Part shown: positions 32,786 to 41,476 of the stretch, in pieces
Position numbering within the stretch: position 1 is the first letter of the stretch
Layout of the letters: the number at the start of each line of letters is the position of its first letter
Source: Saccharothrix sp. ALI-22-I
Lineage (GTDB): Bacteria; Actinomycetota; Actinomycetes; Mycobacteriales; Pseudonocardiaceae
Assembly (NCBI RefSeq): GCF_001984175.1
Contig: NZ_MTQP01000069.1
Location: 1,054,001-1,118,000, forward strand
DNA: 64,000 nucleotides
Reading direction: 5' to 3'
Translations under genes and position numbers: made by a program
The notes under the pieces: model-generated
The model's database searches: none
Told to the model about the DNA's origin: nothing
Seen by the model: only the letters and a program-made list of their open reading frames with translations

Positions 32786-33493
32786 ATGGGCAGGACCACA
32801 TCGGTGGGACGGGCACGGCCGGGGAAGTCCCCGCGCCAGGCCGCGGCGGCGCGATCACCCCGATCCCGGTGGGGATCGGCCACCGCCCTGGTCACCACGT
32901 TCGCGCTCGGGTTCGCCGTCGCGTTCGTGACCGGCTCCTGGACGTCCGGACCGGACGCGACGGAGCGCAGGATCGCCGAGTTGGAGCAGGCCGAGGCGCA
33001 GCGCGACGTCGAGCAGGTCGGCACGTTGATCGAGCTGGCCAAGGGCGGCCGGGAACGGCTGACCCCGGTGCTCCAGGCGATGGCGGAGGCGTCTCCCCTC
33101 CAGCACACGGCGGCGCCCGCCGCACCCACGATCGACGAGGTGCGCGGCTGGCGCGACGTGGTCTCTGCGGAGGTGCAGCGGTACGCGGAGACACCGTCCG
33201 CGGGCAACGGCGTGAACGTCGCCCGCACCGGGATGCGCACCGCCGTCCAGCAACTCGCCGCCGCGGTCGACGGTTTCGCCGCTGCGGTCACCGCTCCCCA
33301 GCCGCTGGCGGGCGAGCTGCTGACCCTGGCCGGTGCGCAGCGCACGCTGGCGCTGCGGACCTGGTCGGTCGCCGCGCTCCAGCTGGACGTGATCAGCATC
33401 GACGCCGGCAAGGGGCACGTGCACGTGTACCTGCCGTCCGGGCCGGACTCCGGCGCGATCCCGGCCGACACGGCCCCGGAGGGCAGCGGGTGA
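32786..33493 (+). CDS. Membrane-anchored protein of unknown function
   Basis: 235 residues with a strong ribosome site (AAGGAGGAAGGTC before the ATG). A basic N-terminus (about 1-30) is followed by one hydrophobic anchor (ATALVTTFALGFAVAFVTGSW, cut at about residues 33-52), so the remainder probably lies outside the membrane. Residues 57-90 look helical and possibly coiled-coil (ERRIAELEQAEAQRDVEQV). The rest is Ala-rich and largely helical (TGMRTAVQQLAAAVDGFAAAV), ending in a Pro/Gly tail. I do not recognise a family. It sits alone between two secreted RICIN enzymes, 50 bases before the esterase, and may be co-transcribed with it. Confidence 0.75.
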   Translation: MGRTTSVGRARPGKSPRQAAAARSPRSRWGSATALVTTFALGFAVAFVTGSWTSGPDATERRIAELEQAEAQRDVEQVGTLIELAKGGRERLTPVLQAMAEASPLQHTAAPAAPTIDEVRGWRDVVSAEVQRYAETPSAGNGVNVARTGMRTAVQQLAAAVDGFAAAVTAPQPLAGELLTLAGAQRTLALRTWSVAALQLDVISIDAGKGHVHVYLPSGPDSGAIPADTAPEGSG

Positions 33494-33542
33494 CCGCCGA
33501 CCCACCCATCAGCGAACCACACCACAGAGAACGGAAGCACCC

Positions 33543-34871
33543 GTGTCAAAGGACAAACGCCTTCAACGACGATGGACGTTGTTCGCGGCCGCGGCCGCGC
33601 TGCTGCTGGGCGGCACCGATGTCGCCGGCGCCGAACCGGCACCGGCGGCAGCGGCACCGGACACCGTCACCACCGCCGCCGCGACCCCGGGCTGCGGCAA
33701 GACGCCCACCCTGCGCAGCGGCACGCACACGATCCAGAGCGGCGGCAAGACGCGCAGCTTCATCCTGAGCGTCCCCGACAACTACAACAACACCTACCAG
33801 CACCGCTTGGTCTTCGGGTTCCACTGGTTGGGCGGCACCATGGACCAGGTCGCCGGTGGCGGGAGCGACGGGGCCGTCTACGCCCACTACGGGCTGAAGC
33901 AGCTGTCGAACAACACCGCGATCTTCGTCGCGCCCCAAGGCCTCAACAACGGCTGGGGCAACGCCGGCGGCGAGGACGTCACCTTCGTCGACAACATGAT
34001 CAAGCGGATCGAGGACGACCTCTGCGTCGACACCACGCAGCGCTTCTCGCTCGGCTTCAGCTACGGCGGCGCGATGAGCATCTCGCTCGCGTGCTCCCGG
34101 CCGACGGTGTTCCGCGCCATCGCCGCCATCGCCTCGCCCGGTGAGATCAGCGGGTGCGCGGGCGGCACCGCGCCCGTCGCCTACATGGGCATCCACGGCA
34201 TCGGCGACAACATCGGCAGTGGACGCGGCCAGCGCGACCGGTGGGTCCGCAACAACGGCTGCACGACGCAGAACCCGCCGGAGCCGGCCCGGGGCAGCAA
34301 CACCCACATCACCACCGCCTACTCGGGGTGCCGGACCGGGTACCCGGTGGTCTGGGCCCCGTTCGACGGTGGTCACCAGCAGGGACCCGTGGACGGGTGC
34401 GCGGGCTGCGAGAGCGGTGCCAGGAGCTGGGTCAAGGGCGAGGTGTGGAAGTTCTTCACCGGTGAGCAGGGCCCCGGCCCCGGCCCGGACCCGACCACCT
34501 TCCGGTTGCGCGGCGAGGCGAGCAGCCGGTGCCTGGACGTCAACGGCGCGAACTCGGCCAACGGCACGCAGATGGTCATCTGGGACTGCAACAGCGGGTC
34601 CAACCAGCAGTTCACGGTGAACGGGAAGGCCTTGCAGGTGTTGGGCAAGTGCCTGGACATGCCGAGCAACGCCGCCACCGGTACCCGGGTGCGGATCTGG
34701 GACTGCAACAGCGCCACCAACCAGCAGTGGAACCTGAACAGCAACGGCACGATCAGCAACGTGCAGAACGGGCTGTGCCTGGACGTCAACAGCGCCGCCA
34801 CCGCCAACGGCTCCGCCGTGATCGTGTGGACCTGCCACACCGGCGCCAACCAGCGCTGGGCTCGGGCGTAA
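33543..34871 (+). CDS. Secreted CE1 esterase with C-terminal RICIN domain
   Basis: 442 residues from GTG 33543: signal peptide (about 1-30, ending VAGAEP), CE1/PHB-depolymerase-type esterase (about 52-310; GCGKTPTLRSGTHTIQSGGK opens it, Ser173 in GFSYGGA is the nucleophile, GIHGIGDN and FDGGHQQGPVDG hold Asp and His), a GPGPGPD linker and RICIN (about 322-442; NQQFTV, NQQWNL, NQRWA). Domain order is the reverse of the RICIN-esterase at 16.6-17.9 kb. Probable feruloyl or acetyl ester hydrolase on arabinoxylan. It converges with the MalG-type permease across a bidirectional terminator. Confidence 0.9.
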   Translation: MSKDKRLQRRWTLFAAAAALLLGGTDVAGAEPAPAAAAPDTVTTAAATPGCGKTPTLRSGTHTIQSGGKTRSFILSVPDNYNNTYQHRLVFGFHWLGGTMDQVAGGGSDGAVYAHYGLKQLSNNTAIFVAPQGLNNGWGNAGGEDVTFVDNMIKRIEDDLCVDTTQRFSLGFSYGGAMSISLACSRPTVFRAIAAIASPGEISGCAGGTAPVAYMGIHGIGDNIGSGRGQRDRWVRNNGCTTQNPPEPARGSNTHITTAYSGCRTGYPVVWAPFDGGHQQGPVDGCAGCESGARSWVKGEVWKFFTGEQGPGPGPDPTTFRLRGEASSRCLDVNGANSANGTQMVIWDCNSGSNQQFTVNGKALQVLGKCLDMPSNAATGTRVRIWDCNSATNQQWNLNSNGTISNVQNGLCLDVNSAATANGSAVIVWTCHTGANQRWARA

Positions 34872-34910
34872 CCGTCAGCGGCAACCAGTAAGCGGCTCGC
34901 CCGCCGCACT

Positions 34911-34959
34911 TCACCGGCCACATCCCGCCGACCTCGCGTCGGTGGGATGTGGCCGGTGA
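34911..34959. terminator. Bidirectional hairpin between convergent genes
   Basis: 22-base arms (34911-34932 and 34938-34959) with a single G-T-type mismatch and a CTCGC loop. It lies between the stops of the CE1-RICIN gene (34871) and the MalG-type permease (34966) and can terminate both. Confidence 0.85.
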
Positions 34960-34965
34960 CGGTGA

Positions 34966-35814
34966 TCAGCCCTTGAAGGCGCCGTCCAGGATGCCCGCGA
35001 CCATGCGCCGCCCGACCACGATGAACACCACGACCAGCGGGATGGTGGCCAGGAACGAACCGGACATGGCCAGCCCGAGGTCGACGTCGAGGCTGTTCTG
35101 CAAGGCCTTGATGGCGATCTGGGCGGTGTACCGCTCGGGCGACTTGAGCACGATGAACGGCCACAGGAAGTCGTTCCACGCGGTGATGAACCCGAACAGG
35201 CCTAGGACGAACGCGGCCGGGCGCACGATCGGGAAGGCGATCCGCCAGAACACCTGCCAGGTGCTCGCGCCGTCGATCCGCGCCGCCTGGAGCAGTTCGT
35301 CGCTGACCGTGGCGATGATGTGCTGGCGCATCCAGAAGATGCCGAAGGCGCTGGCCAGGCCCGGCACGACCAGGGCCTGGAGGGTGTCCACCCAGCCCAG
35401 CCAGGACATGATCAGGTATTGCGGGATGACCGAGAGCTGCGTGGGCACGGTCATGGTCAGCAGGACGACCAGGAACAGCGCGTTGCGGCCCCGGAAGTCG
35501 AGCTTGGCGAAGGCGAACCCGGCCAGCGCGCACAGCACCGCCTGGCCCACCCCGATCGCGGTGGCCACGAACAGGCTGTTGAGCAGCGACTGCACGAACG
35601 GCACGGTGTCCAGCACCAGGCCCGCGAGGTGGAAGAAGTTGCCTCCCGGCACGATCTCGGGCGGCATCTCCGTCGCGGTCGCGCTGTCGGTGGTGGAGAC
35701 GATGAACATCCAGTACAGCGGGAACAGGCTCACGACGGCGGCCGCGGCCAGCAGCACGTAAGTCCACCAGCGGACCCGGCCGTGGCGTCGGGGTTGTGGC
35801 GTGGTGCTCGTCAT
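34966..35814 (-). CDS. Sugar ABC permease, MalG type
   Basis: 282 residues with six transmembrane segments. The EAA loop QAARIDGASTWQVFWRIAFP (ATPase contact) and WNDFLWPFIVLKS near the C-terminus are characteristic of CUT1 MalG/LacG permeases. ATG 35814 overlaps the partner permease by ATGA. It forms the channel with that partner and the binding protein. No ATPase gene is present, as usual for actinomycete CUT1 systems that share a general MsiK-like ATPase. Confidence 0.9.
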   Translation of the reverse strand: MTSTTPQPRRHGRVRWWTYVLLAAAAVVSLFPLYWMFIVSTTDSATATEMPPEIVPGGNFFHLAGLVLDTVPFVQSLLNSLFVATAIGVGQAVLCALAGFAFAKLDFRGRNALFLVVLLTMTVPTQLSVIPQYLIMSWLGWVDTLQALVVPGLASAFGIFWMRQHIIATVSDELLQAARIDGASTWQVFWRIAFPIVRPAAFVLGLFGFITAWNDFLWPFIVLKSPERYTAQIAIKALQNSLDVDLGLAMSGSFLATIPLVVVFIVVGRRMVAGILDGAFKG

Positions 35815-36761
35815 CGGTCCGCCTTGATCCGGGTGGACAGCAGGTAGTTGATCGCGGCGATGGCGACGACCATGACGAAGAGCGCGACGCCGACCGCCGA
35901 GCCGTAGCCGAACTGGAACTGCCCGAAGCCCTGCTCGTAGAGGAACAGCGTCAGCGTCTGGCACTGCCGCACCACACCGCAGGACTGCGGCCCGCCCGTG
36001 CCGACCAGCAGCGGCTCGGTGAAGATCTGCAAGCCGCCGATCGTGGAGGTCACCACGGTGAATATGATCATCGGCCGCAACGAGGGGACGGTGATGTGGC
36101 GGAACTGCTGCCAGGGGCCCGCGCCGTCGATGGCCGCGGCCTCGTAGACCGCGCGGGGGACCGCTTGCAGCGAGGCGAGGTAGAGCAGCGTGGTGTAGCC
36201 GAACCACCGCCAGGTCACCATCGCGGCGATCAGGAGGTGACTGCCCCACGTGGTCTGGACGAAGTCGATCGGTGCCACGCCGACCAGCCCGAGCAGCCAG
36301 TTGAGCAGCCCGAAGTCGCGGTCGAAGAGCTGCACGAACACGATCGCGGTGGCCGCCACCGAGGTCACGTAGGGCACCAGCATCGACATGCGGAAGAACA
36401 ACGCGAACCGCAGCCGGGCGTTGTTGAGCACGTGGGCCAGCAGCAGGGCGATCAGGAGCTGGGGGATCGTCGACAGTGCCCAGATGCTCACCGTGTTGCG
36501 GGTGGCGTTCCAGAACCTCGGGTCGCCGAGCATGCGGACGAAGTTGTCCGTGCCGATGAACTCCTGGTCGCCGATGGGGTTCCAGTCGAACAGGGCGACG
36601 TAGAACGTGAAGGCGAACGGGAACAGCCCGAACGCCGCGAAGATGACGAAGAACGGGGCGATGTACGCGTACGGCGACAGCCGCTCCCCCAGCCCTCGGG
36701 TCTTTCCGAAGGCTGGGGGAGGCGGTGTGGCCGGGCGCACCGGGGTGAGCGCGGCTACCAC
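35811..36761 (-). CDS. Sugar ABC permease, MalF type
   Basis: About 316 residues with six to seven transmembrane segments; YEAAAIDGAGPWQQFRHITV is the EAA loop and the PYAYIAPFFVIFAAFGLFPF start is typical of CUT1 MalF/UgpA permeases. An ATG at 36830 would overlap the binding-protein gene by 65 bases, so I prefer GTG 36761, four bases after that gene's stop, though its ribosome site (GGCGG) is weak. An unusual loop GTGGPQSCGVVRQCQTLTLF carries two cysteines. Confidence 0.88.
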   Translation of the reverse strand: MVAALTPVRPATPPPPAFGKTRGLGERLSPYAYIAPFFVIFAAFGLFPFAFTFYVALFDWNPIGDQEFIGTDNFVRMLGDPRFWNATRNTVSIWALSTIPQLLIALLLAHVLNNARLRFALFFRMSMLVPYVTSVAATAIVFVQLFDRDFGLLNWLLGLVGVAPIDFVQTTWGSHLLIAAMVTWRWFGYTTLLYLASLQAVPRAVYEAAAIDGAGPWQQFRHITVPSLRPMIIFTVVTSTIGGLQIFTEPLLVGTGGPQSCGVVRQCQTLTLFLYEQGFGQFQFGYGSAVGVALFVMVVAIAAINYLLSTRIKADR

Positions 36762-36765
36762 GGCG

Positions 36766-38028
36766 TCAACCGCCGATGGCGGTCTTGATGTTGCGCACCG
36801 CGTCGTCCCACGCGGTGGCCGGGTTGCCACCGGCCTGCTCGACGTTGGTGATGGAGTTGAGGAACTCCTGGCCGATGGTGGCGCTGTCCGGTCCGATGTA
36901 GAAGGGCTTCAGCTCCAGCAGCGAGTCGGTGTAGATCGTGCCGGTCGGCGCGTCGGAGAAGAACGGGTCCTTCGTCGTGGTGAGCTTCTCGTCCTTGTAG
37001 ACCGACGGGGTGGAGGGCAGGGCGCCGACTCGTCCGAAGTGCTCCAACTGCCCCTGCGGCGACTGCATCTCCTTGATGTAGTTCCAGGCCGCCTGGGGGT
37101 TCTGCGCGCGCTTGGGGATGGCCAGGTAGCTGCCGCCCCAGTTCCCGGAACCGCCCGGGATGCGGGCGATGTCCCACTTGCCCTTGGTGTCGGGTGCGGT
37201 GGTGCGGATGCTGTTGAGCATCCACGACGGCGCGGCCACGGTCGCGTACTGGCCCTGCGTCATGCCGGCGCTCCACGCCGTCTCGAACGACGTCTGCTTG
37301 GCGGTGATCCCGGAGGTAGCGGCCTTGATGCCGAGGTCGAACGCCGCCCTCACCTCGGGGTTGCTGTCGTAGACCGGCTTGCGTTCCTTGTTGTCGTAGT
37401 ACTTCTGGGAAACCTGGTTGACCGCCTGGTAGAACACGCTGGTCGCCGCGTTGTCCACGAACGCCTTGCCGGTCTGCTGCGTGTAGCGCTTCCCGGTCTC
37501 GATGTAGTCGTCCCACGTCGGCCACAGCGCGCTGACGGCCTCCCGGTCGGTGGGCAGGCCCGCCGCGGCGAACAGGTCGGTCCGGTACACCATGGCCATG
37601 CCGCCCACGTCGGTCGGGATGCCCAGCACCTCGCCGTCCTTGGCGACGCTCTGCTTGAACACCCAGTCCAGGTAGTCGCCCTTGATGTCGTCGGCGCCCA
37701 ACGTCCGCAGGTCGACGAAGTTCTGCGGCTGCTGCACGAACTTCGGCAGGTCGTCACCCTGGATCAGCACCAGGTCCGGCACCTTGCCGCCGGCCAGCGC
37801 GGTGGTGAGCGCCTGTGCCGTCTCCACCGACGAGCCCACCTCGGTCAGCTTGACCTCGACGTCGGGGTGCTTCTGCTTGTAGGCGTCGACCGACAGCTTC
37901 TGGTTGATCGCGGAGAACGACCAGAACTCGAACGACTTGCCGTCACCACCGCCACCGCCCCCGGTGCCGGGTGTACAGGCGGCGACCAGGGCCACAGCGG
38001 CACAGAACAGGGGTAAGCGGAGTCTCAC
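36766..38028 (-). CDS. Oligosaccharide ABC substrate-binding lipoprotein (possibly BxlE-like)
   Basis: 420-residue CUT1 binding protein. GTG 38028 is preceded by GGAGGAG. The lipoprotein signal ends LVAACTPG, then a Gly-run linker and a mature COG1653 fold (SFEFWSFSAINQKLSVDAYKQ near the mature start; GVGAD-like segments are absent). Leu5 is TTA (38014-38016). The upstream region carries CGAAACTTTCG (38135-38145), an inverted repeat I recall from Streptomyces xylan/xylobiose promoters, and TGTTAGCGC (38160-38168), shared with the GH62 and GH95 promoters. Together these suggest xylo- or arabinoxylo-oligosaccharide uptake; the sequence alone does not fix the ligand. It leads a binding protein-permease-permease operon with no ATPase gene. 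Confidence 0.87.
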   Translation of the reverse strand: MRLRLPLFCAAVALVAACTPGTGGGGGGDGKSFEFWSFSAINQKLSVDAYKQKHPDVEVKLTEVGSSVETAQALTTALAGGKVPDLVLIQGDDLPKFVQQPQNFVDLRTLGADDIKGDYLDWVFKQSVAKDGEVLGIPTDVGGMAMVYRTDLFAAAGLPTDREAVSALWPTWDDYIETGKRYTQQTGKAFVDNAATSVFYQAVNQVSQKYYDNKERKPVYDSNPEVRAAFDLGIKAATSGITAKQTSFETAWSAGMTQGQYATVAAPSWMLNSIRTTAPDTKGKWDIARIPGGSGNWGGSYLAIPKRAQNPQAAWNYIKEMQSPQGQLEHFGRVGALPSTPSVYKDEKLTTTKDPFFSDAPTGTIYTDSLLELKPFYIGPDSATIGQEFLNSITNVEQAGGNPATAWDDAVRNIKTAIGG

Positions 38029-38134
38029 GACGCTCCTCCAAAACCGACGGGACAGGCGGCACGGCCGCATTGAGCGCTCGGTCGTCACGGCCCGGAGGCA
38101 GTGCGGCACCGGAGTGGGCATGCACCCACCCGAC

Positions 38135-38145
38135 CGAAACTTTCG
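38135..38145. promoter_or_regulatory. Inverted repeat CGAAACTTTCG (xylan-type box)
   Basis: Perfect CGAAA-C-TTTCG repeat 107 bases before the binding-protein start. It recurs, extended to CCGAAACTTTCGG, at 60172-60184 before GH62. As I recall, similar repeats control Streptomyces xylanase and bxl genes. Confidence 0.6.
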
Positions 38146-38159
38146 AAGCAACTACCGAA

Positions 38160-38172
38160 TGTTAGCGCCCAC
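38160..38172. promoter_or_regulatory. GTTAGCGC half-site before the importer operon
   Basis: TGTTAGCGCCCAC differs by one base from TGTTAGCGCTCAC at 60259-60271 before GH62, and shares GTTAGCGC with the GH95 palindrome at 23314. It is 132 bases before the binding-protein start. Confidence 0.45.
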
Positions 38173-38319
38173 GACAGTAAGGTGTGTCACATCCATCGTC
38201 AAGGAACGGCACGTGGTGAGTCGCACTCATAGTTGGGCGCCCGCCTCCACCTGGCCTATGAGCGCGAACCACCCTCGGTCCGCATGGTGGGCGCGTTGCC
38301 GTCCGGTCGACCGACGCCA

Positions 38320-38379
38320 AACAGACCGTTGCCCCTGGTCGGACCCACAAGTGGGCCTGACCAGGGGCAACGGTCTGTT
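38320..38379. terminator. Long 21-base-stem hairpin after GH3
   Basis: A perfect 21-base inverted repeat (38320-38340 with 38359-38379) encloses a smaller CCCAC-AA-GTGGG stem. It begins 53 bases beyond the GH3 stop codon, so it most likely ends the GH3 transcript and insulates the importer promoter. There is no U-tract. Confidence 0.75.
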
Positions 38380-38432
38380 CATCACATGCCGGCGCCGACT
38401 CCGACGTCACCAGTCGCTACCTCAGGAGCTCC

Positions 38433-41279
38433 TCATCCGGCAGCCGTGTGGGACGAGGTGAAGCGGAACGCGGTGAGTCGGACGTCGCCGTGCAGGGTCA
38501 GCCACAGGTCGTGGACTCCGTCCAACCGCTCCGGGAACTCGGCCGTGGCGGTCGTCCACGTGTAGCGGTCGCCCGTCACCGGTACGTCGACCAGGGCGAG
38601 TGGCCGGTCGGCCAAGCGGAACTCCAGCCGCCCTTCCCCCGAACCGTCCACTCGCGCCACCTCGACCTCGACGCCGACAGCGCCGGTCAGGTCCGCGGCG
38701 CGGAACAGCAGTGTCGCGGGTCGCGTCGGGTCCGCCGGGGCGACCGCGTCGCCGGTGGCCCGGGTCGCGTCGACGAGCACGAGCTCCGAGTAGTCGTCGA
38801 AGTCGACGGCGCGGGTGTGCCGGTCGACCACCGCGCGCGGCGCGGGGTTCTCGCCGGTGACGGTGAGCGGTGCGACGAGGACGTGGTTCTCGGCGGAACG
38901 GGCGATGACGATCTCGTAGTCGCCCGGATCGACCGTGAACGCACCGCGGGCGACGTCCCAGTGGGCGAGCCGTTCGACGGGTAGCCGGAAGGTCAGCGCC
39001 TCGCTCTCCCCCGCACCGACGCGGACCTTGCGGAAGTCGACGAGGCGCAGCCGTGGCGCGTCGTAGCGGGCGTCCAGCGCCCGCACGTAGAGCTGGACCA
39101 CCTCGCTGCCGGGCCGCGCACCGGTGTTCGCCACCGTCACCGACACGTCGAGCGATCCGTCCTGCGGCATGACCTCCGACGACAACCGCAGGTCGCGGTA
39201 GGCGAAGTCGGTGTAGGACAAGCCGTGGCCGAACGGGTACAGCGGTGCGGCCCGGTGGTACTGGTAGGTCCAACCCGCCTTGATGATGTCGTAGTCGAGC
39301 GGGTGGGGCAGGTCGTCGTCGCCCCGGTACCAGGTCTGCGGCAGCCGGCCCGCCGGCTCGGCGTCGCCGAGCAGCACGGCGGCGAGCGCGTGACCTGTCT
39401 CCTGCCCGCCGTGGGAAGTCCACACCACGGCGGGCAGGTGCTCATCTGCCCAGTCCAGGGCGTAGGGGTAGCTGCTCATCACCACGAGGACGGTCGCCGG
39501 CTGGACCTCGGCGACGGCGCGGAGCAGTGCCGCCTGCGTCTCGGGCAACGCGGTGCCGGTGCGGTCCTGGGTTTCGCGGCCGTTGATGAGCGGGTGGTTG
39601 CCGAGGACGACGACCGCGAGGTCGGCGGCGGCCGCGGCGGCGCGGGCCTCCTCCGCGCCGTCGCGCACCAACTCCCGCGACCAGCGCTCGGCGGCCTCGG
39701 GCGTTTCGACCGTGACGCTCACCCCGCCGTCGGCCGGGTCGACCGCGGCGTAACGGCCGGTGAGGACGTTGCGCAGCAGCACCGTGTCGCTGTCGTCCGC
39801 GACGGGCTCCAGCCGGAACGTCTCGTACACGTCCCAGCTCTTGATGCGTTCTTCCTCGATGACCAGTGAGCCGTCCTTGGCGCCGAGGTGGCGGCCGGTG
39901 TCGGCGGACCGCAGGGTCACCACGTCGTCGCCCCACTCGGTGACGTCGAACGCGGTGTCACCGAGGAGCCGGCCGGTGGTGCGGGAGCGCAGCGCGATGC
40001 GGTCGTCACCCGACACGCGGACCACCTCGCCGACCGCCTCTTCGAGACCGGCGGCGATGGTGACCTGGTACGGCATCGTGCCGCTGTACCAGTCCTCGTG
40101 CAGCACGTCGGCGAGCGGACCGATGACCGCCACGCGGGGCGTCGCGGCCTTGTCGAGCGGCAGCAGCCCGTCGTTCTTCAGCAGTACCACGGACTCGGTG
40201 GCCGCACGTTCGGCGAGCACCCGGTGGTGCGGGTGGTCGATCACATCGGGACCGATCGTGGCGTACGGGTCGAGGTCCGGGTCGAACTCGCCGAGGCGGA
40301 ACCGCAGCGCGAGCTGCCGGCGCACCGCGCGGTCGATGTCGATCTCGTCGATCAGGCCGCGTTCCAGCGCCTCGCGCAGCCGCCCGACCGGGGTGGCGCT
40401 GTCCAGGCCGTGGTCGGTGAAGCTGTCGATGCCCGCCTTGAGCGCGGCGGCGTGGGACTCCGCGTGGTCGTCGAAGTAGTGCTCCGGGTCGACCAGGTTG
40501 GACGGCGCTTCCGCGTCGCTGACCACGAACAGCTCGTGCCCGGTCGGCTCGGCCCAGCGGCGCAGCTCGTCCTCGATCAGCGGGCTGACGTGGCACGGAC
40601 GACCGTTGACCAGGTTGTAGGCGGCCATGACGCCGGTCGCCGCCCCGGACTCCACCACGGGTCGGAACGCCGCGAGGTCGTACTCGTGCAGCACACGGGG
40701 ACGCACACCGGAGGAGGTGATGCAGCGGTCGTCCTCGTTGTTGTAGGCCAGGAAGTGCTTGAGCACGGGGGCCGCGCGCAGGAACCGCGGGTCGTCGCCC
40801 GCGAGGCCGCGGCAGAACGCCTCCGCGATTCGCACCGTGTGCACCGGGTCCTCGGAGTAGCCCTCCTCGTTGCGCCCCCAGCGCGGGTCGCGCAGCAGGT
40901 TCACCACCGGTGCCCACGCCTGCAGGCTCGTCCGGCTGTCCCCCTCGGCCGGTGGGCGGTGCAGGTGGAACGCGCGCAGTTCGACCGAGGTCGCCTCGGC
41001 CACGCGGCGCACCAGGTCCTCGTCCCAGGTCGCGCCCAGGCCCACCGCCTGCGGGAACGCCGTCGCGACGCCGAGCCACGACACACCGTGCAACGCCTCG
41101 GCGCCGGTGCGGAACGCGGCGACGCCCAGCCGCGGCACGGCCGGTGCGTGCTGGTGCAGCATCGCGATCCGCTCGTCGAGCGTCAGCCGGCCGAGCAGAT
41201 CATCGACGCGCTTGCGCACATCCAGCTCGGAGTCGTGGAACGGCAGCCGCCCGGCGGCGGTCAGGGATGAGGTACTCAC
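38433..41279 (-). CDS. Intracellular GH3 beta-glycosidase with inserted trefoil-like and CBM-like domains
   Basis: 948 residues, no signal peptide. GH3 N-terminal barrel (about 25-320) with Asp255 in FVVSDAEA as the expected nucleophile; VLKHFLAYNNEDDR is the substrate-binding KH region. The C-terminal sandwich is interrupted by about 110 residues (DDRIALRSRTTGRLLGDTAF to TGRYAAVDP) resembling a fascin/RICIN-type trefoil. A fibronectin-III-like domain (SEVVQLYVRALDARYDAPRL) and a final CBM6-like beta domain follow. Likely a beta-xylosidase, beta-glucosidase or arabinosidase acting on imported oligosaccharides. GTG 41279 is chosen over TTG 41288 for spacing from AGGGG. It is divergent from an importer, with a GAAGCGCTT operator 29 bases upstream. 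Confidence 0.9.
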   Translation of the reverse strand: MSTSSLTAAGRLPFHDSELDVRKRVDDLLGRLTLDERIAMLHQHAPAVPRLGVAAFRTGAEALHGVSWLGVATAFPQAVGLGATWDEDLVRRVAEATSVELRAFHLHRPPAEGDSRTSLQAWAPVVNLLRDPRWGRNEEGYSEDPVHTVRIAEAFCRGLAGDDPRFLRAAPVLKHFLAYNNEDDRCITSSGVRPRVLHEYDLAAFRPVVESGAATGVMAAYNLVNGRPCHVSPLIEDELRRWAEPTGHELFVVSDAEAPSNLVDPEHYFDDHAESHAAALKAGIDSFTDHGLDSATPVGRLREALERGLIDEIDIDRAVRRQLALRFRLGEFDPDLDPYATIGPDVIDHPHHRVLAERAATESVVLLKNDGLLPLDKAATPRVAVIGPLADVLHEDWYSGTMPYQVTIAAGLEEAVGEVVRVSGDDRIALRSRTTGRLLGDTAFDVTEWGDDVVTLRSADTGRHLGAKDGSLVIEEERIKSWDVYETFRLEPVADDSDTVLLRNVLTGRYAAVDPADGGVSVTVETPEAAERWSRELVRDGAEEARAAAAAADLAVVVLGNHPLINGRETQDRTGTALPETQAALLRAVAEVQPATVLVVMSSYPYALDWADEHLPAVVWTSHGGQETGHALAAVLLGDAEPAGRLPQTWYRGDDDLPHPLDYDIIKAGWTYQYHRAAPLYPFGHGLSYTDFAYRDLRLSSEVMPQDGSLDVSVTVANTGARPGSEVVQLYVRALDARYDAPRLRLVDFRKVRVGAGESEALTFRLPVERLAHWDVARGAFTVDPGDYEIVIARSAENHVLVAPLTVTGENPAPRAVVDRHTRAVDFDDYSELVLVDATRATGDAVAPADPTRPATLLFRAADLTGAVGVEVEVARVDGSGEGRLEFRLADRPLALVDVPVTGDRYTWTTATAEFPERLDGVHDLWLTLHGDVRLTAFRFTSSHTAAG

Positions 41280-41307
41280 GCGGCACAACCCCTCAGGTCA
41301 GATCAGG

Positions 41308-41319
41308 TGAAGCGCTTCA
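41308..41319. promoter_or_regulatory. LacI-type operator TGAAGCGCTTCA before GH3
   Basis: Perfect 12-base palindrome 29 bases before the GH3 start. It is one of four GAAGCGCTT sites in the window, all within 50 bases of a start codon. The LacI gene at 45145 is the likely cognate regulator. Confidence 0.75.
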
Positions 41320-41428
41320 ACGCTGACATGGAGTCTGCGGGACTGTCAATCAGTGCCCCAAGCTCGCATCTTGCTTGGTGACTGACCCTTGCCGTGCGCC
41401 ACGTCACATGATTACTCTCCCGACATCG

Positions 41429-41441
41429 TCAAGCGCTTCGA
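41429..41441. promoter_or_regulatory. LacI-type operator TCAAGCGCTTCGA before the importer
   Basis: Core AAGCGCTT at 41431-41438. Its reverse complement TCGAAGCGCTTGA is identical to the site before GH36 (63325-63337). It lies 36 bases before the binding-protein start. Confidence 0.72.
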
Positions 41442-41476
41442 CACACCGCTTTCAACGAAGAAGGGTGGGCCCTGTC

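Noticed and set aside
38320..38379. Long inverted repeat as a possible mobile-element end
   Set aside because: No flanking duplication or transposase; its position just past the GH3 stop fits a terminator.
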